Notes: generated from the letters alone by a model not told the origin. Positions 1 to 8,411 are shown, numbered from the stretch's first letter. The stretch is DNA of 64,000 nt from Phytomonospora endophytica (GCF_014202425.1 NZ_JACHGT010000002.1:394900-458899), one strand, 5' to 3'. A program made the numbers and translations.

Positions 1-1
1 G

Positions 2-139
2 CCCGCCCTCGGCGGCCTGGCCCTGCTGTGGGCCGGTGTCATCACCGAGCACGGCCTGATGATGGTCGAGCACATCGCGATGGCGCCCCTGATGCTGCTG
101 GCCATGTTCATCCGCCCCACCGAGTACGGCCTGCGCTAA
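2..139 (+). CDS. C-terminal end of a membrane protein (5' end outside window)
   Basis: An open frame enters the window and stops at TAA 137-139, giving 45 residues. They are hydrophobic (GLALLWAGVITEHG, then a second stretch HIAMAPLMLLAMFI) and end in a short polar tail, so this is the last one or two membrane segments of an integral membrane protein. The gene at 167 starts only 27 nt later on the same strand and also encodes a membrane protein, so the two are probably co-transcribed. I do not recognise the family from this fragment. Confidence 0.6.
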   Translation, partial: PALGGLALLWAGVITEHGLMMVEHIAMAPLMLLAMFIRPTEYGLR

Positions 140-166
140 ACCCCGAGACCCCCGAAAGGAACTGTC

Positions 167-736
167 GTGGCCACCATCGAGCCCCTCCCCGTCCGCCGCC
201 CCTGGTACCGCCCGGTCCTCGACCGCTGGCCGACCTTCGCCGCCATCGCCGCCTCGGCGGCCATGATCCTCGACAACGGCGACGGCGCCGAGCCGCTGAT
301 CCAGCTCTTCCCGCTGCTCCCCCTGGTCTACCTGCTGGTCGCCAAGCTCGGCCGGCCGAAGGCGACCTGGCCGACCGTCCTGATCGGCACCCTGCTCATC
401 GGGGTCCTGCGCTTCGTCGAGGTCATCCCGCCCTCGTCGGTCCTGTTCGGGATCGCGCTGGTGGTCCTGGTGTGGGGCTTCCTCGACGGGCACTCGCGCA
501 CGTCGGGGACCTTCCGGCTCCAGGCTCTCGGGATGCTCGCCTTCGGGGCGCTGGGACTGGTCGCGCTGGTCGTCGAGCCGGAGCTCGCCCGCTACCTGAT
601 CGCGGCCGGCTGGCTCTTCCACGGCGGGTGGGACTTCTGGCACCTCAAGACCGGCAGGGCCGTGGTCCGCTCCTACGCCGAGGCGTGCGGTGTGGTGGAC
701 GTGCTCGTCGGACTGGGCCTGATCTTCGTCATGTAG
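167..736 (+). CDS. Conserved hypothetical multi-pass membrane protein, 189 aa
   Basis: GTG start preceded by a GAAAGGAA ribosome site. After about 20 polar residues there are five or six hydrophobic segments (around 25-40, 47-62, 70-85, 90-105, 122-140, 170-188). Near the C-terminus is a distinctive His/Trp motif, LFHGGWDFWHLKTG, followed by SYAEACGVVDV; the paired His residues facing the membrane could bind a metal or cofactor, but this is inference. It follows another membrane protein gene after 27 nt and is closed by a strong terminator. Function unknown. Confidence 0.75.
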   Translation: MATIEPLPVRRPWYRPVLDRWPTFAAIAASAAMILDNGDGAEPLIQLFPLLPLVYLLVAKLGRPKATWPTVLIGTLLIGVLRFVEVIPPSSVLFGIALVVLVWGFLDGHSRTSGTFRLQALGMLAFGALGLVALVVEPELARYLIAAGWLFHGGWDFWHLKTGRAVVRSYAEACGVVDVLVGLGLIFVM

Positions 737-746
737 ACCGCAGGAG

Positions 747-775
747 AAAGGCGGGGCCTCCCGGCCCCGCCTTTT
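747..775. terminator. Bidirectional intrinsic terminator
   Basis: A perfect 12-bp stem (747-758 with 763-774) with a 4-nt loop. It starts with AAA and ends with TTTT, so it works for both the rightward gene ending at 736 and the leftward mrp gene ending at 783. Confidence 0.9.
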
Positions 776-782
776 CGCGTGT

Positions 783-1934
783 CTACTTGCGCCCGCCCGG
801 CCCGTTGAGCAGCCCGAGGGGCTTGCCCGCGAGGCTTTCGCGGCGGAGCGCGAGCCGGTCGGCGATCGCGTTGAGGGCGCGCGCGGCCGGGGTGCCGGGG
901 CTGCGCAGCACGAAGGGCTCACCGGCGTCACCGGCTTCGCGCAGACCCGGTTCGAGGGGGATCTGGCCGAGCAGCGGGACCTCGGCGCCGACGAGCTTGG
1001 TCAGCGCCTCCGACACCGCCGCGCCGCCGCCCGCGCCGAAGACCTCCATGCGCGAGCCGTCGGGCAGCTCCAGCCAGGACATGTTCTCCACGACGCCGGC
1101 GAGACGCTGGTGGGTCTGCATGGCGATCGCGCCGGCGCGTTCGGCGACCTCGGCGGCGGCCATCTGGGGCGTGGTGACGACGAGCAGTTCGGCGCCGGGA
1201 AGCAGCTGCGCGACCGAGATCGCGATGTCGCCGGTGCCGGGCGGGAGGTCGAGGAGGAGGACGTCGAGGTCGCCCCAGTACACGTCGGCGAGGAACTGCT
1301 GGAGTGCCCGGTGCAGCATCGGCCCGCGCCACACGACGGCGGCGTTGCCGCGGGTGAACATGCCGATCGAGATGACCTTCACGCCGCTCGCCTGCGGCGG
1401 CATGATCATCTCCTCGACCTGCGTGGGACGCCCGTCGGCGCCGAGCATGCGCGGGACGGAGTGGCCGTAGATGTCGGCGTCGACGACGCCGACCTGGAGG
1501 CCCTTGGCGGCCAGCGCGGCGGCCAGGTTCACCGTGACGCTCGACTTGCCGACGCCGCCCTTGCCGGACGCGACGGCGTAGACGCGCGTGCGGGAACCGG
1601 GCTGGCTGAAGGGGATGACGGGCTCGGCGCGGTCGCCGCCGCGCAGGCTCGACTGGAGGTCCTTGCGCTGCGCGTCGGACATGACACCGAAGTCGATGGT
1701 CACCCGCGCGACACCGGGGACCTCGGTGACGGCGAGGGTCACGTCGCGCTGGAGCTTGTCGCGCATGGGACAGCCCGCGATGGTCAGCAGGATCCGGACC
1801 TCGACGAGGTCGCCGCTGATCGTCACCGTGTCGACCATCCCGAGCTCGGTGATGGGACGGCGGATCTCGGGGTCGTCGACGGTCGCCAGTGCTGCGCGAA
1901 CGGCGTCTTCCATGGTGGTGCTAGGCGCGGACAT
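783..1934 (-). CDS. mrp: Mrp/ApbC family iron-sulfur cluster carrier ATPase
   Basis: 383-residue P-loop protein that carries Fe-S clusters in the cytoplasm to apo-targets. Residues about 8-85 are a DUF59/MIP18 domain with the usual GCP cysteine (Cys55). The Mrp/NBP35 ATPase follows, with the deviant Walker A GKGGVGKS at 124-131 and DLPPGTGD further on. The canonical CxxC that bridges a cluster between two Mrp subunits is missing: the equivalent region reads ENMSWLELPDG. I recall the same substitution in mycobacterial Mrp. ATG 1934 is chosen because a TAGAGT box lies exactly 7 nt upstream (leaderless start); an in-frame GTG at 1943 is the alternative. Confidence 0.93.
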   Translation of the reverse strand: MSAPSTTMEDAVRAALATVDDPEIRRPITELGMVDTVTISGDLVEVRILLTIAGCPMRDKLQRDVTLAVTEVPGVARVTIDFGVMSDAQRKDLQSSLRGGDRAEPVIPFSQPGSRTRVYAVASGKGGVGKSSVTVNLAAALAAKGLQVGVVDADIYGHSVPRMLGADGRPTQVEEMIMPPQASGVKVISIGMFTRGNAAVVWRGPMLHRALQQFLADVYWGDLDVLLLDLPPGTGDIAISVAQLLPGAELLVVTTPQMAAAEVAERAGAIAMQTHQRLAGVVENMSWLELPDGSRMEVFGAGGGAAVSEALTKLVGAEVPLLGQIPLEPGLREAGDAGEPFVLRSPGTPAARALNAIADRLALRRESLAGKPLGLLNGPGGRK

Positions 1935-1941
1935 GGCTCCC

Positions 1942-1947
1942 ACTCTA
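1942..1947 (-). promoter_or_regulatory. -10 box of mrp, leaderless
   Basis: TAGAGT on the minus strand, 7 nt before the ATG of mrp, so transcription would start at or next to the start codon. No convincing -35. Confidence 0.5.
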
Positions 1948-1961
1948 CGTCTCGGTAACCG

Positions 1962-2783
1962 TCAGCCGCCCTGCGCGTCCGGCGCCTCGGGACCCCCGTC
2001 ACCGGGTGTGTCCGACGGGCTTGACGAGGGAGAAGACGACGACGGGGACGGCGACGGCGAGGAGGGCTGTGAGGAAGGCGACTCGCCCGGGGTGGCCGGG
2101 TCGGTGGTGGGGGCCTCGGTCTCCTCGGAGGCGGGCGGCGGCTTCTCCGGTGTGTCCTCCGGCGGGTCGTCCCGATCGACGGGCGGCCCGTTGTTGAGGC
2201 TGGTGCCGGTGGCGCCGTCGGCCTGCCCGAAGAGACCCGCGAGCGGCTGGCCGAGGAGCGCCTCGGCGATGGTGACGACCCCGAAGGTGAGCCCGCAGAC
2301 GACGAGGGCGGTCAGCGCGACGGCCTTCCAGCGGGTGAGGAACGGCCGGCGTTCCTCCTCCGGCTCGGGCGCGGGGAGGGTGACCGTGGCCCGGCCCGTG
2401 GGGCGGGCCTGCTCCCGTGTCCGGTCACCGCCGTCGCGGATGACCGTGGCGTCGCCGTCGGAACCGGGCGCGGGCAGGCGGATGACCTCGGTCGGCGGGT
2501 GCTCCTCGGTGACGACCGCGGTCGGCGTCGCTCCGGCGATCCTGGTGACGTCGTAGCGTTTCGGGATCGCCCGCAGCTTCTCCTTGGTGTGCGTCATGGA
2601 GGCCAGATAGAGCGCGGAGCCGACGGTGCTGATCACGCTCGCGAGCACCGCGCCGATGATCGTCCCGGCGACCCCGAGGGTCGAGGCGACGACCGTCGCG
2701 GTGACGGCGGCGGCGGTCGCGGCCGCCACCTGGAGACCGCTGAGTTCGAACCGCTTCCCGCTCGGCTGCTGCTCTTCGCTCAC
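1962..2783 (-). CDS. Membrane protein with Pro/Ser/Glu-rich extracellular tail
   Basis: 273 residues from GTG 2783, which has an ideal GGAGGT site 5 nt upstream; longer frames lack this. Two close hydrophobic segments (about 17-55) form a glycine/alanine-rich hairpin. A hydrophilic linker of about 100 residues and a third membrane segment (KAVALTALVVCGLTFGVVTIAEALL) follow. The last 70-80 residues are a low-complexity Pro/Ser/Thr/Glu/Asp tail (PSPSPSSSSPSSSPSD) typical of a disordered or glycosylated exported region. It lies 27 nt upstream of mrp in the same direction. Family not recognised; a structural or sensory envelope role is a guess. Confidence 0.75.
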   Translation of the reverse strand: MSEEQQPSGKRFELSGLQVAAATAAAVTATVVASTLGVAGTIIGAVLASVISTVGSALYLASMTHTKEKLRAIPKRYDVTRIAGATPTAVVTEEHPPTEVIRLPAPGSDGDATVIRDGGDRTREQARPTGRATVTLPAPEPEEERRPFLTRWKAVALTALVVCGLTFGVVTIAEALLGQPLAGLFGQADGATGTSLNNGPPVDRDDPPEDTPEKPPPASEETEAPTTDPATPGESPSSQPSSPSPSPSSSSPSSSPSDTPGDGGPEAPDAQGG

Positions 2784-2966
2784 GGCACCTCCGTCGTCGT
2801 GTCCGGCCCAAAAGCTCCAGGGTGGTCCGCCGGGACCGACACGCCCAGTGGCTGTGGCGCCACTCACCGGTGATGATCGCGACGGGATTCGGGGCGCGTT
2901 CGGTGCAACCGGCGTTCGGAAGGGCTTACCCCGGGAGGGGGCGGGACGAAACGGGGTGTGGCGCGA

Positions 2967-3812
2967 CTAATCCGGCAGCGCGACGAGTTCGCCCTTCGCG
3001 ACCGCGACGACCTCGCCGGTCACCCGGACGCCGACGGCGACGCCGCCCTCGGCCGTCACCTCGCACTCCAGCACCGAAGGCCGCGAGATCTGCTCACCCT
3101 GGTCCACCGTGTACGCCGACACCCCGTCGGCGGGCAGCAGGCCCGTGCCGACCAGGTACGCGCCGAGCCCGAGCACGGCCGAACCGGTCGCCGGATCCTC
3201 GGCGACGCCGATGCCGGGCGCGAACAGGCGCGCGTGGGCACGGCGGGCCTCGGCGTCCCACGCGAACAGGTACACCTTCGGCACGTCCCGGCGCGGGCTG
3301 CTCGCCGCGCGGGCCACCGCGTCGGGCCGCACCGGCAGGAAACTGTGCTCAAGGCCCGAACCGGTCGCGTAGGGCTCGCCCGCGAGGTCCCCGGCGACGA
3401 GACCCGCCGCCGACAGCAGCGGCCCGGCGTCCAGCGCCCGCAACGGCGACGGGCGGGCGCCCGTCAGCGTCGCGCGGTCGTCGGCGACCGTCAGATCGAG
3501 CAGACCCGCACCGCACTCCTGGACGACCTTCCCGGCCTTGAGGTCACCTCGGCGCAACAACGTCACCGCCGTACCGACACTCGGGTGCCCCGCGAAAGGC
3601 AGCTCGGCGCCCGGCGTGAAGATCCGCACCCGGTAGTCCGCGCCCTCCTCGGTGACCGGGAGGACGAAGGCCGTCTCGGAGAGGTTGAACTCGCGCGCGA
3701 TCGCCTGCAGCCGCTCCGTGGACAGACCCTCGGCGCCGAACACGACGGCGAGCGGGTTGCCGGTGTAGGCGCGGCCGGAGAAGACGTCGACGATCTCAAA
3801 GGTCACGGACAT
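2967..3812 (-). CDS. PhzF-family isomerase/epimerase-like protein
   Basis: 281 residues with the two-lobed PhzF fold signatures: N-terminal DVFSGRAYTGNPLAVV, then LSETAFVLP around the catalytic glutamate region, TPGAELPFAGHPSVGTA in the middle, and EDPATGSA in the second lobe. PhzF proteins catalyse cofactor-free proton shifts on small metabolites; no phenazine genes are nearby, so the substrate is unknown. ATG 3812 has no ribosome site but has TAGGCT 7 nt upstream, suggesting a leaderless transcript. It diverges from the CBS gene at 3871. Confidence 0.9.
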   Translation of the reverse strand: MSVTFEIVDVFSGRAYTGNPLAVVFGAEGLSTERLQAIAREFNLSETAFVLPVTEEGADYRVRIFTPGAELPFAGHPSVGTAVTLLRRGDLKAGKVVQECGAGLLDLTVADDRATLTGARPSPLRALDAGPLLSAAGLVAGDLAGEPYATGSGLEHSFLPVRPDAVARAASSPRRDVPKVYLFAWDAEARRAHARLFAPGIGVAEDPATGSAVLGLGAYLVGTGLLPADGVSAYTVDQGEQISRPSVLECEVTAEGGVAVGVRVTGEVVAVAKGELVALPD

Positions 3813-3819
3813 GCGCCGA

Positions 3820-3825
3820 AGCCTA
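3820..3825 (-). promoter_or_regulatory. -10 box of phzF-like gene, leaderless
   Basis: TAGGCT on the minus strand, 7 nt before ATG 3812. The divergent gene uses the same hexamer at 3859-3864; the two boxes are 33 bp apart. Confidence 0.5.
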
Positions 3826-3858
3826 CGGCAGAGCGCGGTCCCCAACATCGACAGCGAC

Positions 3859-3864
3859 TAGGCT
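3859..3864 (+). promoter_or_regulatory. -10 box of MgtE-N/CBS gene, leaderless
   Basis: TAGGCT exactly 6 nt before GTG 3871. No ribosome binding site lies between box and start codon. Confidence 0.5.
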
Positions 3865-3870
3865 GCCGGT

Positions 3871-5121
3871 GTGGCAACCGCGGCGCTCGTCTACCTGGCC
3901 AGGCTGGCCGGTACGCCGATCTTCGATCCCAACGGGGACCAGGTCGGCCGCGTCCGCGACGCCGTCGCGCGCCCCCGCCCCGGCAACGCGCCCCCGCGGG
4001 TGCTCGGGCTCGTCGCCGAGATCGGCGCCTGGCGCCGCATCTTCATCCCGATGGGCCGCGTGACCAGCGTCGACGCGGGTGCCGTCGTCCTGTCGACCGG
4101 GCAGCTCAACCTGCGCAAGTTCGAGTCCCGCCCCGGCGAGATCCTCGTCCTCGGCGAACTCCTCGACCGGCGGGTCACCGTCCGCGTCGAGGAGGGCGCG
4201 GCCGCCCGCGGCGGCGAGGTCACCGACGTCGCCATGTGCCGCTCCCCCGGCATCGGTGACTGGGAACTGGCGCGTATCGCCGTCCGCGAACGTACCGGGC
4301 GCCTCGGCCGCGCCCACCTCAACCAGTTCGACTGGAACGAGGTGACCGGCCTGGTCGCGCCGACCGGGCAGCAGGGCACGCAGGGCCTGCTGTCCCTCGT
4401 GGAGGCCATGCGCGCGGCCGACGTCGCGACGATGATGCTCGACCTGCCCAAGCGCCGCCGGGTCGAACTGGCCGCCGCGCTGGAGGACGTCCGGCTCGCC
4501 GACGTCCTCGAAGAGCTGCCCGAACACGAACAGCTGGAGATCATCGCCGCCCTCGGCCGGGACCGCGCCGCCGACGTCCTTGAGGAGATGGAGCCCGACG
4601 ACGCCGCCGACCTCCTCGCCGAGATGCCGGTCAACGAACGCTCGGAGCTGCTCGACCTGATGGAGCCCGAGGAGGCCAGTCCGGTCCGGCAGCTGCTGAA
4701 GTACGTGCCCGGCACCGCCGGCGGCATCATGACCAGCGAGCCGATCATCCTCACGCCCGACACGACGATCGCCGAGGCCCTGGCCCTGCTGCGGGAGCCG
4801 AAGAACTCCCCGGCGATGGCCGCGCAGATCTTCGTGTGCCGGCCGCCGTCGCTGACGCCGACCGGCCGCTACCTCGGCATGGTCCACTTCCAGCGGCTGC
4901 TGCGGGAGCCGCCCTCCGACCTGATCGGGTCCATCGTGGACCGCGACATCGACCCGCTCGACCCGGGAGACGACCTGACGACCGTGACGCGGAAGATGGC
5001 GACCTACGACCTCGTGGCGCTGCCGGTCGAGGTCGAGGGAAGGCTCGTGGGCGCGGTGACCGTCGACGACGTCCTCGACCACCTGCTGCCCACCGACTGG
5101 CGGGACCGGGCGCATGACTGA
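3871..5121 (+). CDS. Soluble MgtE N-domain / CBS protein with PRC-barrel start
   Basis: 416 residues, no membrane segments. About 10-75 and a repeat after it look like PRC-barrels (GTPIFDPNGDQVGRVRD). About 190-285 is the superhelical MgtE N-terminal domain, with repeated helices rich in Asp/Glu/Leu (ADVLEELPEHEQ, ADLLAEMP). About 290-410 is a CBS pair (GGIMTSEPIIL and ALPVEVEGRLVGAVTVDDVLDHLL). The MgtE channel itself is absent, so this is a cytosolic sensor module, probably for Mg2+ or adenine nucleotides. The stop overlaps the start of the DUF1003 gene by 8 nt; the two proteins very likely work together. Confidence 0.88.
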   Translation: MATAALVYLARLAGTPIFDPNGDQVGRVRDAVARPRPGNAPPRVLGLVAEIGAWRRIFIPMGRVTSVDAGAVVLSTGQLNLRKFESRPGEILVLGELLDRRVTVRVEEGAAARGGEVTDVAMCRSPGIGDWELARIAVRERTGRLGRAHLNQFDWNEVTGLVAPTGQQGTQGLLSLVEAMRAADVATMMLDLPKRRRVELAAALEDVRLADVLEELPEHEQLEIIAALGRDRAADVLEEMEPDDAADLLAEMPVNERSELLDLMEPEEASPVRQLLKYVPGTAGGIMTSEPIILTPDTTIAEALALLREPKNSPAMAAQIFVCRPPSLTPTGRYLGMVHFQRLLREPPSDLIGSIVDRDIDPLDPGDDLTTVTRKMATYDLVALPVEVEGRLVGAVTVDDVLDHLLPTDWRDRAHD

Positions 5122-5593
5122 CACCCCCGGCGGCCGGAGCCTGTCGGAACCCAAACCGCCCTCGCGCCTGCGGCTCCCGAAGATCAGCTCGGACGCCTTC
5201 GGCGCCTTCGCCGAACGCTTCGCCAGGTTCATGGGGACCGCGCGGTTCCTGGTGTACATGACGGGCTTCGTGATCTTGTGGATCACGCTGAACCTGGTGG
5301 GGATCTTCGGGTTGCGCTGGGACCCCTACCCCTTCATCCTGCTGAACCTCTTCTTCAGCACCCAGGCGTCCTACGCGGCACCACTGATCCTGCTCGCGCA
5401 GAACCGGCAGACCGACCGCGACCGGGTCCAGATCGAGGCCGACCGCCGTCGCGCCGAGGCCGCGAAGGCCGACACGGAGTTCCTCGCGCGCGAGCTGGCC
5501 GCGCTGCGGATCGCACTGGGCGAAGTCGCCACACGCGACTTCGTGCGCGGCGAGATGAACCGGCTGCTGGACGAGGTGGGGAAAGGGAAGTAG
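5114..5593 (+). CDS. DUF1003 family membrane protein
   Basis: 159 residues. Two membrane segments at about 47-68 (LVYMTGFVILWITLNLVGIF) and 75-95 (YPFILLNLFFSTQASYAAP) carry the DUF1003 pattern ending in PLILLAQNRQTDRDR. A charged, probably coiled-coil C-terminus follows, rich in Arg/Glu/Ala (EADRRRAEAAKAD). The ATG lies inside the 3' end of the CBS gene (8-nt overlap), indicating translational coupling. The molecular function of DUF1003 is not established; the pairing with an MgtE-N/CBS protein suggests cation homeostasis. Confidence 0.9.
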   Translation: MTDTPGGRSLSEPKPPSRLRLPKISSDAFGAFAERFARFMGTARFLVYMTGFVILWITLNLVGIFGLRWDPYPFILLNLFFSTQASYAAPLILLAQNRQTDRDRVQIEADRRRAEAAKADTEFLARELAALRIALGEVATRDFVRGEMNRLLDEVGKGK

Positions 5594-5597
5594 CGGG

Positions 5598-5975
5598 TCA
5601 GCCCGCGAGTTCCCACACCGCGCACTCGGCGGCCCAGCGGGCCGCGGTGTCGTCGTCGCCGGAGAGGTTGAGCCGTTTCGCGCTCAGCTGCCCGACCAGT
5701 TCGTCCCAGGCCTCACCACCGGGATCGACGCGCGAGGCGCTCGCCGGGAAGGTCACGATCGCGCCGCCGTGGTCCCCGCGCAGTGTCACCAGCGGGCGCT
5801 GATCGCGCGACAGGCCCGGGTCGGGCTGTTCGCGCGGGCCGACGACGGTGTAGAGCCTGCCCTCCAGCGGCACGACCCACACGGGCCGCGGATCGGCGCC
5901 GCCGCAGGAGATCCAGGCGACGGCGGCCTTCTTGACGGCCTCGGCGAGCAGTTCCGGCGCGGGTGCGGTCGTCAC
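5598..5975 (-). CDS. Small conserved hypothetical protein, possible split-barrel fold
   Basis: 125 residues, soluble. The central part (VAWISCGGADPRPVWVVPLEGRLYTVVG) resembles the first strands of the pyridoxamine-phosphate-oxidase-like split barrel, but no flavin-binding signature is clear, so this is tentative. The start GTG overlaps the stop of the upstream AMMECR1 gene by 4 nt (GTGA), so the two are translationally coupled and probably functionally linked. Its 3' end abuts the DUF1003 gene with a 4-nt gap. Confidence 0.7.
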   Translation of the reverse strand: MTTAPAPELLAEAVKKAAVAWISCGGADPRPVWVVPLEGRLYTVVGPREQPDPGLSRDQRPLVTLRGDHGGAIVTFPASASRVDPGGEAWDELVGQLSAKRLNLSGDDDTAARWAAECAVWELAG

Positions 5976-6559
5976 GTGCGGCCTCCGGGTGGTGGGGTCG
6001 AGACGAACTCCAGGCTCTCATAGCGGCGGGCGTTCAGGCCGCCTTCGGGCCAACGGTTCCAGCCGCCTTTGCGGAGCAGCGCGGCGAGGAACCTCTCCGG
6101 CGTGTCGAGGCGGCGCCACACCGAGGGCAGGAAGGTCGAGCGGCGCTTGTCGTCGCTGAGGATCAGGCCGTCGACGCCGGGCCGCAACGCGGCCATCAGC
6201 ACGCGCGCGTCGTCGCCGCCCTCGATGGGCTCGGGGGCCGTGAGGACCGAGACCTTGACGGTGAGGACGGGCCAGTCGTCGACGTCGACGGGCGCCAGCC
6301 GCGGGTCGCTCATCGAACGTTCGGCGTTGCGGGCGACGTCGACGTACAGCGGCCGCTGCGCCTGGAGCGTCCCGATGCAGCCGCGCAACCGCCCGCCGCG
6401 CTCCAGGGTCACGAACGACGCCCCCGGCTCACGCAGGCGCGGCGGGTCGTCCTCGCGCAGGAGGGCGTCGGGATCGACGGGCGCGGCCGCCAGGGACAGG
6501 CGGACGGTCTCGACCGCGAGCCGGACCACCGCGTCGCCGAAGGCTTCCATAGGTGGCAT
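5972..6559 (-). CDS. AMMECR1 domain protein (AmmeMemoRadiSam system protein A type)
   Basis: 195 residues. The AMMECR1 signature LRGCIGTLQ lies at about 58-66, after FVTLERGGRLRG, and the C-terminus has the family's FLPSVWRRL and KGGWNRWPEG blocks. The domain is conserved from archaea to humans, and in many prokaryotes sits next to Memo and a radical-SAM enzyme; neither is here, so it is a stand-alone copy coupled only to the 125-residue protein at 5598. Biochemical role unknown. ATG 6559 or ATG 6550 could be the start. Confidence 0.88.
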   Translation of the reverse strand: MPPMEAFGDAVVRLAVETVRLSLAAAPVDPDALLREDDPPRLREPGASFVTLERGGRLRGCIGTLQAQRPLYVDVARNAERSMSDPRLAPVDVDDWPVLTVKVSVLTAPEPIEGGDDARVLMAALRPGVDGLILSDDKRRSTFLPSVWRRLDTPERFLAALLRKGGWNRWPEGGLNARRYESLEFVSTPPPGGRT

Positions 6560-6610
6560 GGTGTCACGCCGGAAGATCGGACGGGAGCGTGCTCGGCCGA
6601 TGCCCCGGTC

Positions 6611-7435
6611 TCACCGCAACCCCACCGCCTTCGCCCCCGACTCCCACAGCTCGTGCGCGACCTCGTCGTCGGAGGCCGCCGCCGACGGCGCATGCCTTTT
6701 GCCCCGGACGTAGTAGCCGCCGGAGGTGAAGTCGCCGGGCGCCGCCGTGGCCAGCCACACCAGGGTCTTCGCGCCGGTCTCGGGACTGACGAAACCGGGG
6801 AGGCGTTTGGCCAGCCGGAAGAAGGGGTTGTCGTCGCCGAAGCGGGAGCGCACGGCGCCCGGGTGGAAGGCGGCGGTGAGGACCTCGGGTCCCCAGCGGC
6901 GGGCGGCCTCGCGGGTGAAGAGGATGTTGGCCTGCTTGCTGTCGGCGTAGGCCTTCCAGCGCCGGTACTTCGCGGGCGTCCCGAAGGCCCCGGGCTCGAT
7001 TCTGCCGCCGATGTGCGCGCCCGAGGACGTGGTGATCACGCGCCCGCCGGTCAGCCGGTCGCGCAGGAGGTTCGCCAGCAGGAAACCGGCGAGGTGGTTG
7101 ACCTGCACGGTCAGCTCGAAACCGTCGGTGGTGGTCGTCGCCTTCGGCACCAGGACACCGGCGTTGCAGGCGAGCACGTCGACGCGTTCGTACGTGGCGT
7201 GGAGCACCGCGGCGAGGTCGCGGACGGCGGCGAGGTCGGCGAAGTCACAGCGGTAGGCGGCGGCGTCGTGACCGCCCGCGGCGACGACCGCCGCGAGGGC
7301 GTCGTCGAGCCGTTCCGGATCGCGTCCGACCAGCACGATCTCGGCGCGCGGGGCCAGTTCCACGGCGGCCGCGCGGCCGATTCCGGCCGACGCGCCGGTG
7401 ATGACTGTGACGGGTCTGCTCGGCGTGCTAGGCAT
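6611..7435 (-). CDS. SDR-family NAD(P)-dependent oxidoreductase
   Basis: 274 residues from ATG 7435. Classical short-chain dehydrogenase features: nucleotide-binding TGASAGIG at about 11-18, CNAGVL near 87-92, the catalytic serine in TTSSGAHIGG and the YADSK active-site pair near 170-174. The C-terminal part (HPGAVRSRFG) resembles the retinol-dehydrogenase/WWOX-like subgroup rather than FabG. It diverges from the second SDR gene at 7470 with only 34 bp between starts, so the two promoters overlap. Substrate unknown. Confidence 0.9.
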   Translation of the reverse strand: MPSTPSRPVTVITGASAGIGRAAAVELAPRAEIVLVGRDPERLDDALAAVVAAGGHDAAAYRCDFADLAAVRDLAAVLHATYERVDVLACNAGVLVPKATTTTDGFELTVQVNHLAGFLLANLLRDRLTGGRVITTSSGAHIGGRIEPGAFGTPAKYRRWKAYADSKQANILFTREAARRWGPEVLTAAFHPGAVRSRFGDDNPFFRLAKRLPGFVSPETGAKTLVWLATAAPGDFTSGGYYVRGKRHAPSAAASDDEVAHELWESGAKAVGLR

Positions 7436-7469
7436 GCCTTCGATTCTCGTCCATGGGAGGATCAGCGCT

Positions 7470-8306
7470 ATGACCCCCGTACCGCCACGACGTTCCCACC
7501 CGGACGTCATTCCGCACCCCACGATGAACCGCCGCGCCCAGGTCGATCCGCAGTCGGCCGGGAGTCTCGACGGCAAGGTGGCGCTGGTGACCGGGGCGGG
7601 CAGCCCCGACGGCATCGGTTTCGCGGTGGCCAGGGAGCTTCGCGCGCTCGGGGCCGAGGTCGCGATCGTGTCGACGACGCGGCGGATCCACGACCGGGCC
7701 GGCGAGATCGGCGGTTTCGGCTTCGTCGCCGACCTGACCGACGACGCCGAGGTCGCCGGGGTGGCCGACGCGATCGCCGAGCAGGTCGGCGAAGTGGACG
7801 TACTGGTCAACAACGCCGGACTGAACTCGAAGGCGGGCCCGGCCGTGCTGCGCCCGGTGGCGCAGCTGACCTTCGAGGAATGGCGGCAGGAACTCGACCG
7901 GAACCTGTCGACGGCGTTCCTGGTCAGCCGCGCCTTCGTGCAGGGCATGGCCGAGCGCGGCTGGGGCCGCGTGGTGAACGTGTCGGCGACGGCGGGTCTG
8001 CTCAAGGCCGTGCCCGCCGAGGCGGCCTACGCCTCGGCGAAGGCCGGGATGCTCGGGCTGACGCGCGCGCTGGCGATGGAACTGGTCGCCGACGGCGTGA
8101 CCGTCAACGCCGTCGCGCCGGGCGTCATCCGCACGGGATCGTCGACGGTGCACGAACTCCAGCGCGGACTCGACGCCCCGATGGGCCGCCCCGGAACGCC
8201 GGAGGAGGTCGCCTCGGTGATCGCGTTCCTGTGCTCCCCGCAGGCCTCCTACATGACCGGGCAGGTCCTCGTCGTCGACGGCGGCGAGTCGATTCACGCG
8301 AACTGA
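7470..8306 (+). CDS. FabG-like SDR oxidoreductase
   Basis: 278 residues from ATG 7470, with GGGAGG 9 nt upstream. The SDR core begins around residue 33: VTGAGSPDGIG (cofactor binding), NNAGLN, catalytic Ser in VSATAG, YASAK, and the FabG-like end MTGQVLVVDGGESI. The first 30 residues are a non-homologous, Pro/Arg-rich extension; a shorter start at ATG 7524 is possible. Sequence places it with 3-oxoacyl-ACP reductase-type enzymes, but substrate cannot be deduced. Confidence 0.9.
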   Translation: MTPVPPRRSHPDVIPHPTMNRRAQVDPQSAGSLDGKVALVTGAGSPDGIGFAVARELRALGAEVAIVSTTRRIHDRAGEIGGFGFVADLTDDAEVAGVADAIAEQVGEVDVLVNNAGLNSKAGPAVLRPVAQLTFEEWRQELDRNLSTAFLVSRAFVQGMAERGWGRVVNVSATAGLLKAVPAEAAYASAKAGMLGLTRALAMELVADGVTVNAVAPGVIRTGSSTVHELQRGLDAPMGRPGTPEEVASVIAFLCSPQASYMTGQVLVVDGGESIHAN

Positions 8307-8405
8307 CCGAAGCCCGATCCCGTACCTTTCAGGCGTTTCGTTCGCCGGCGCCGGATGGGCGGAGTTCTCCGCAGGACCAGTAGATTCCGCCTTCGGCGAT
8401 CGCTC

Positions 8406-8411
8406 TACTAT
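8406..8411 (+). promoter_or_regulatory. Candidate -10 box for the export permease
   Basis: TACTAT fits the actinobacterial TANNNT pattern and would give a leader of about 60 nt to GTG 8477. No clear -35. Confidence 0.3.

Noticed and set aside
5963..8383. 806-codon open frame on the plus strand
   Set aside because: Antisense to the AMMECR1 and first SDR genes and out of frame with the second; Arg/Gly/Ala-rich without domains.
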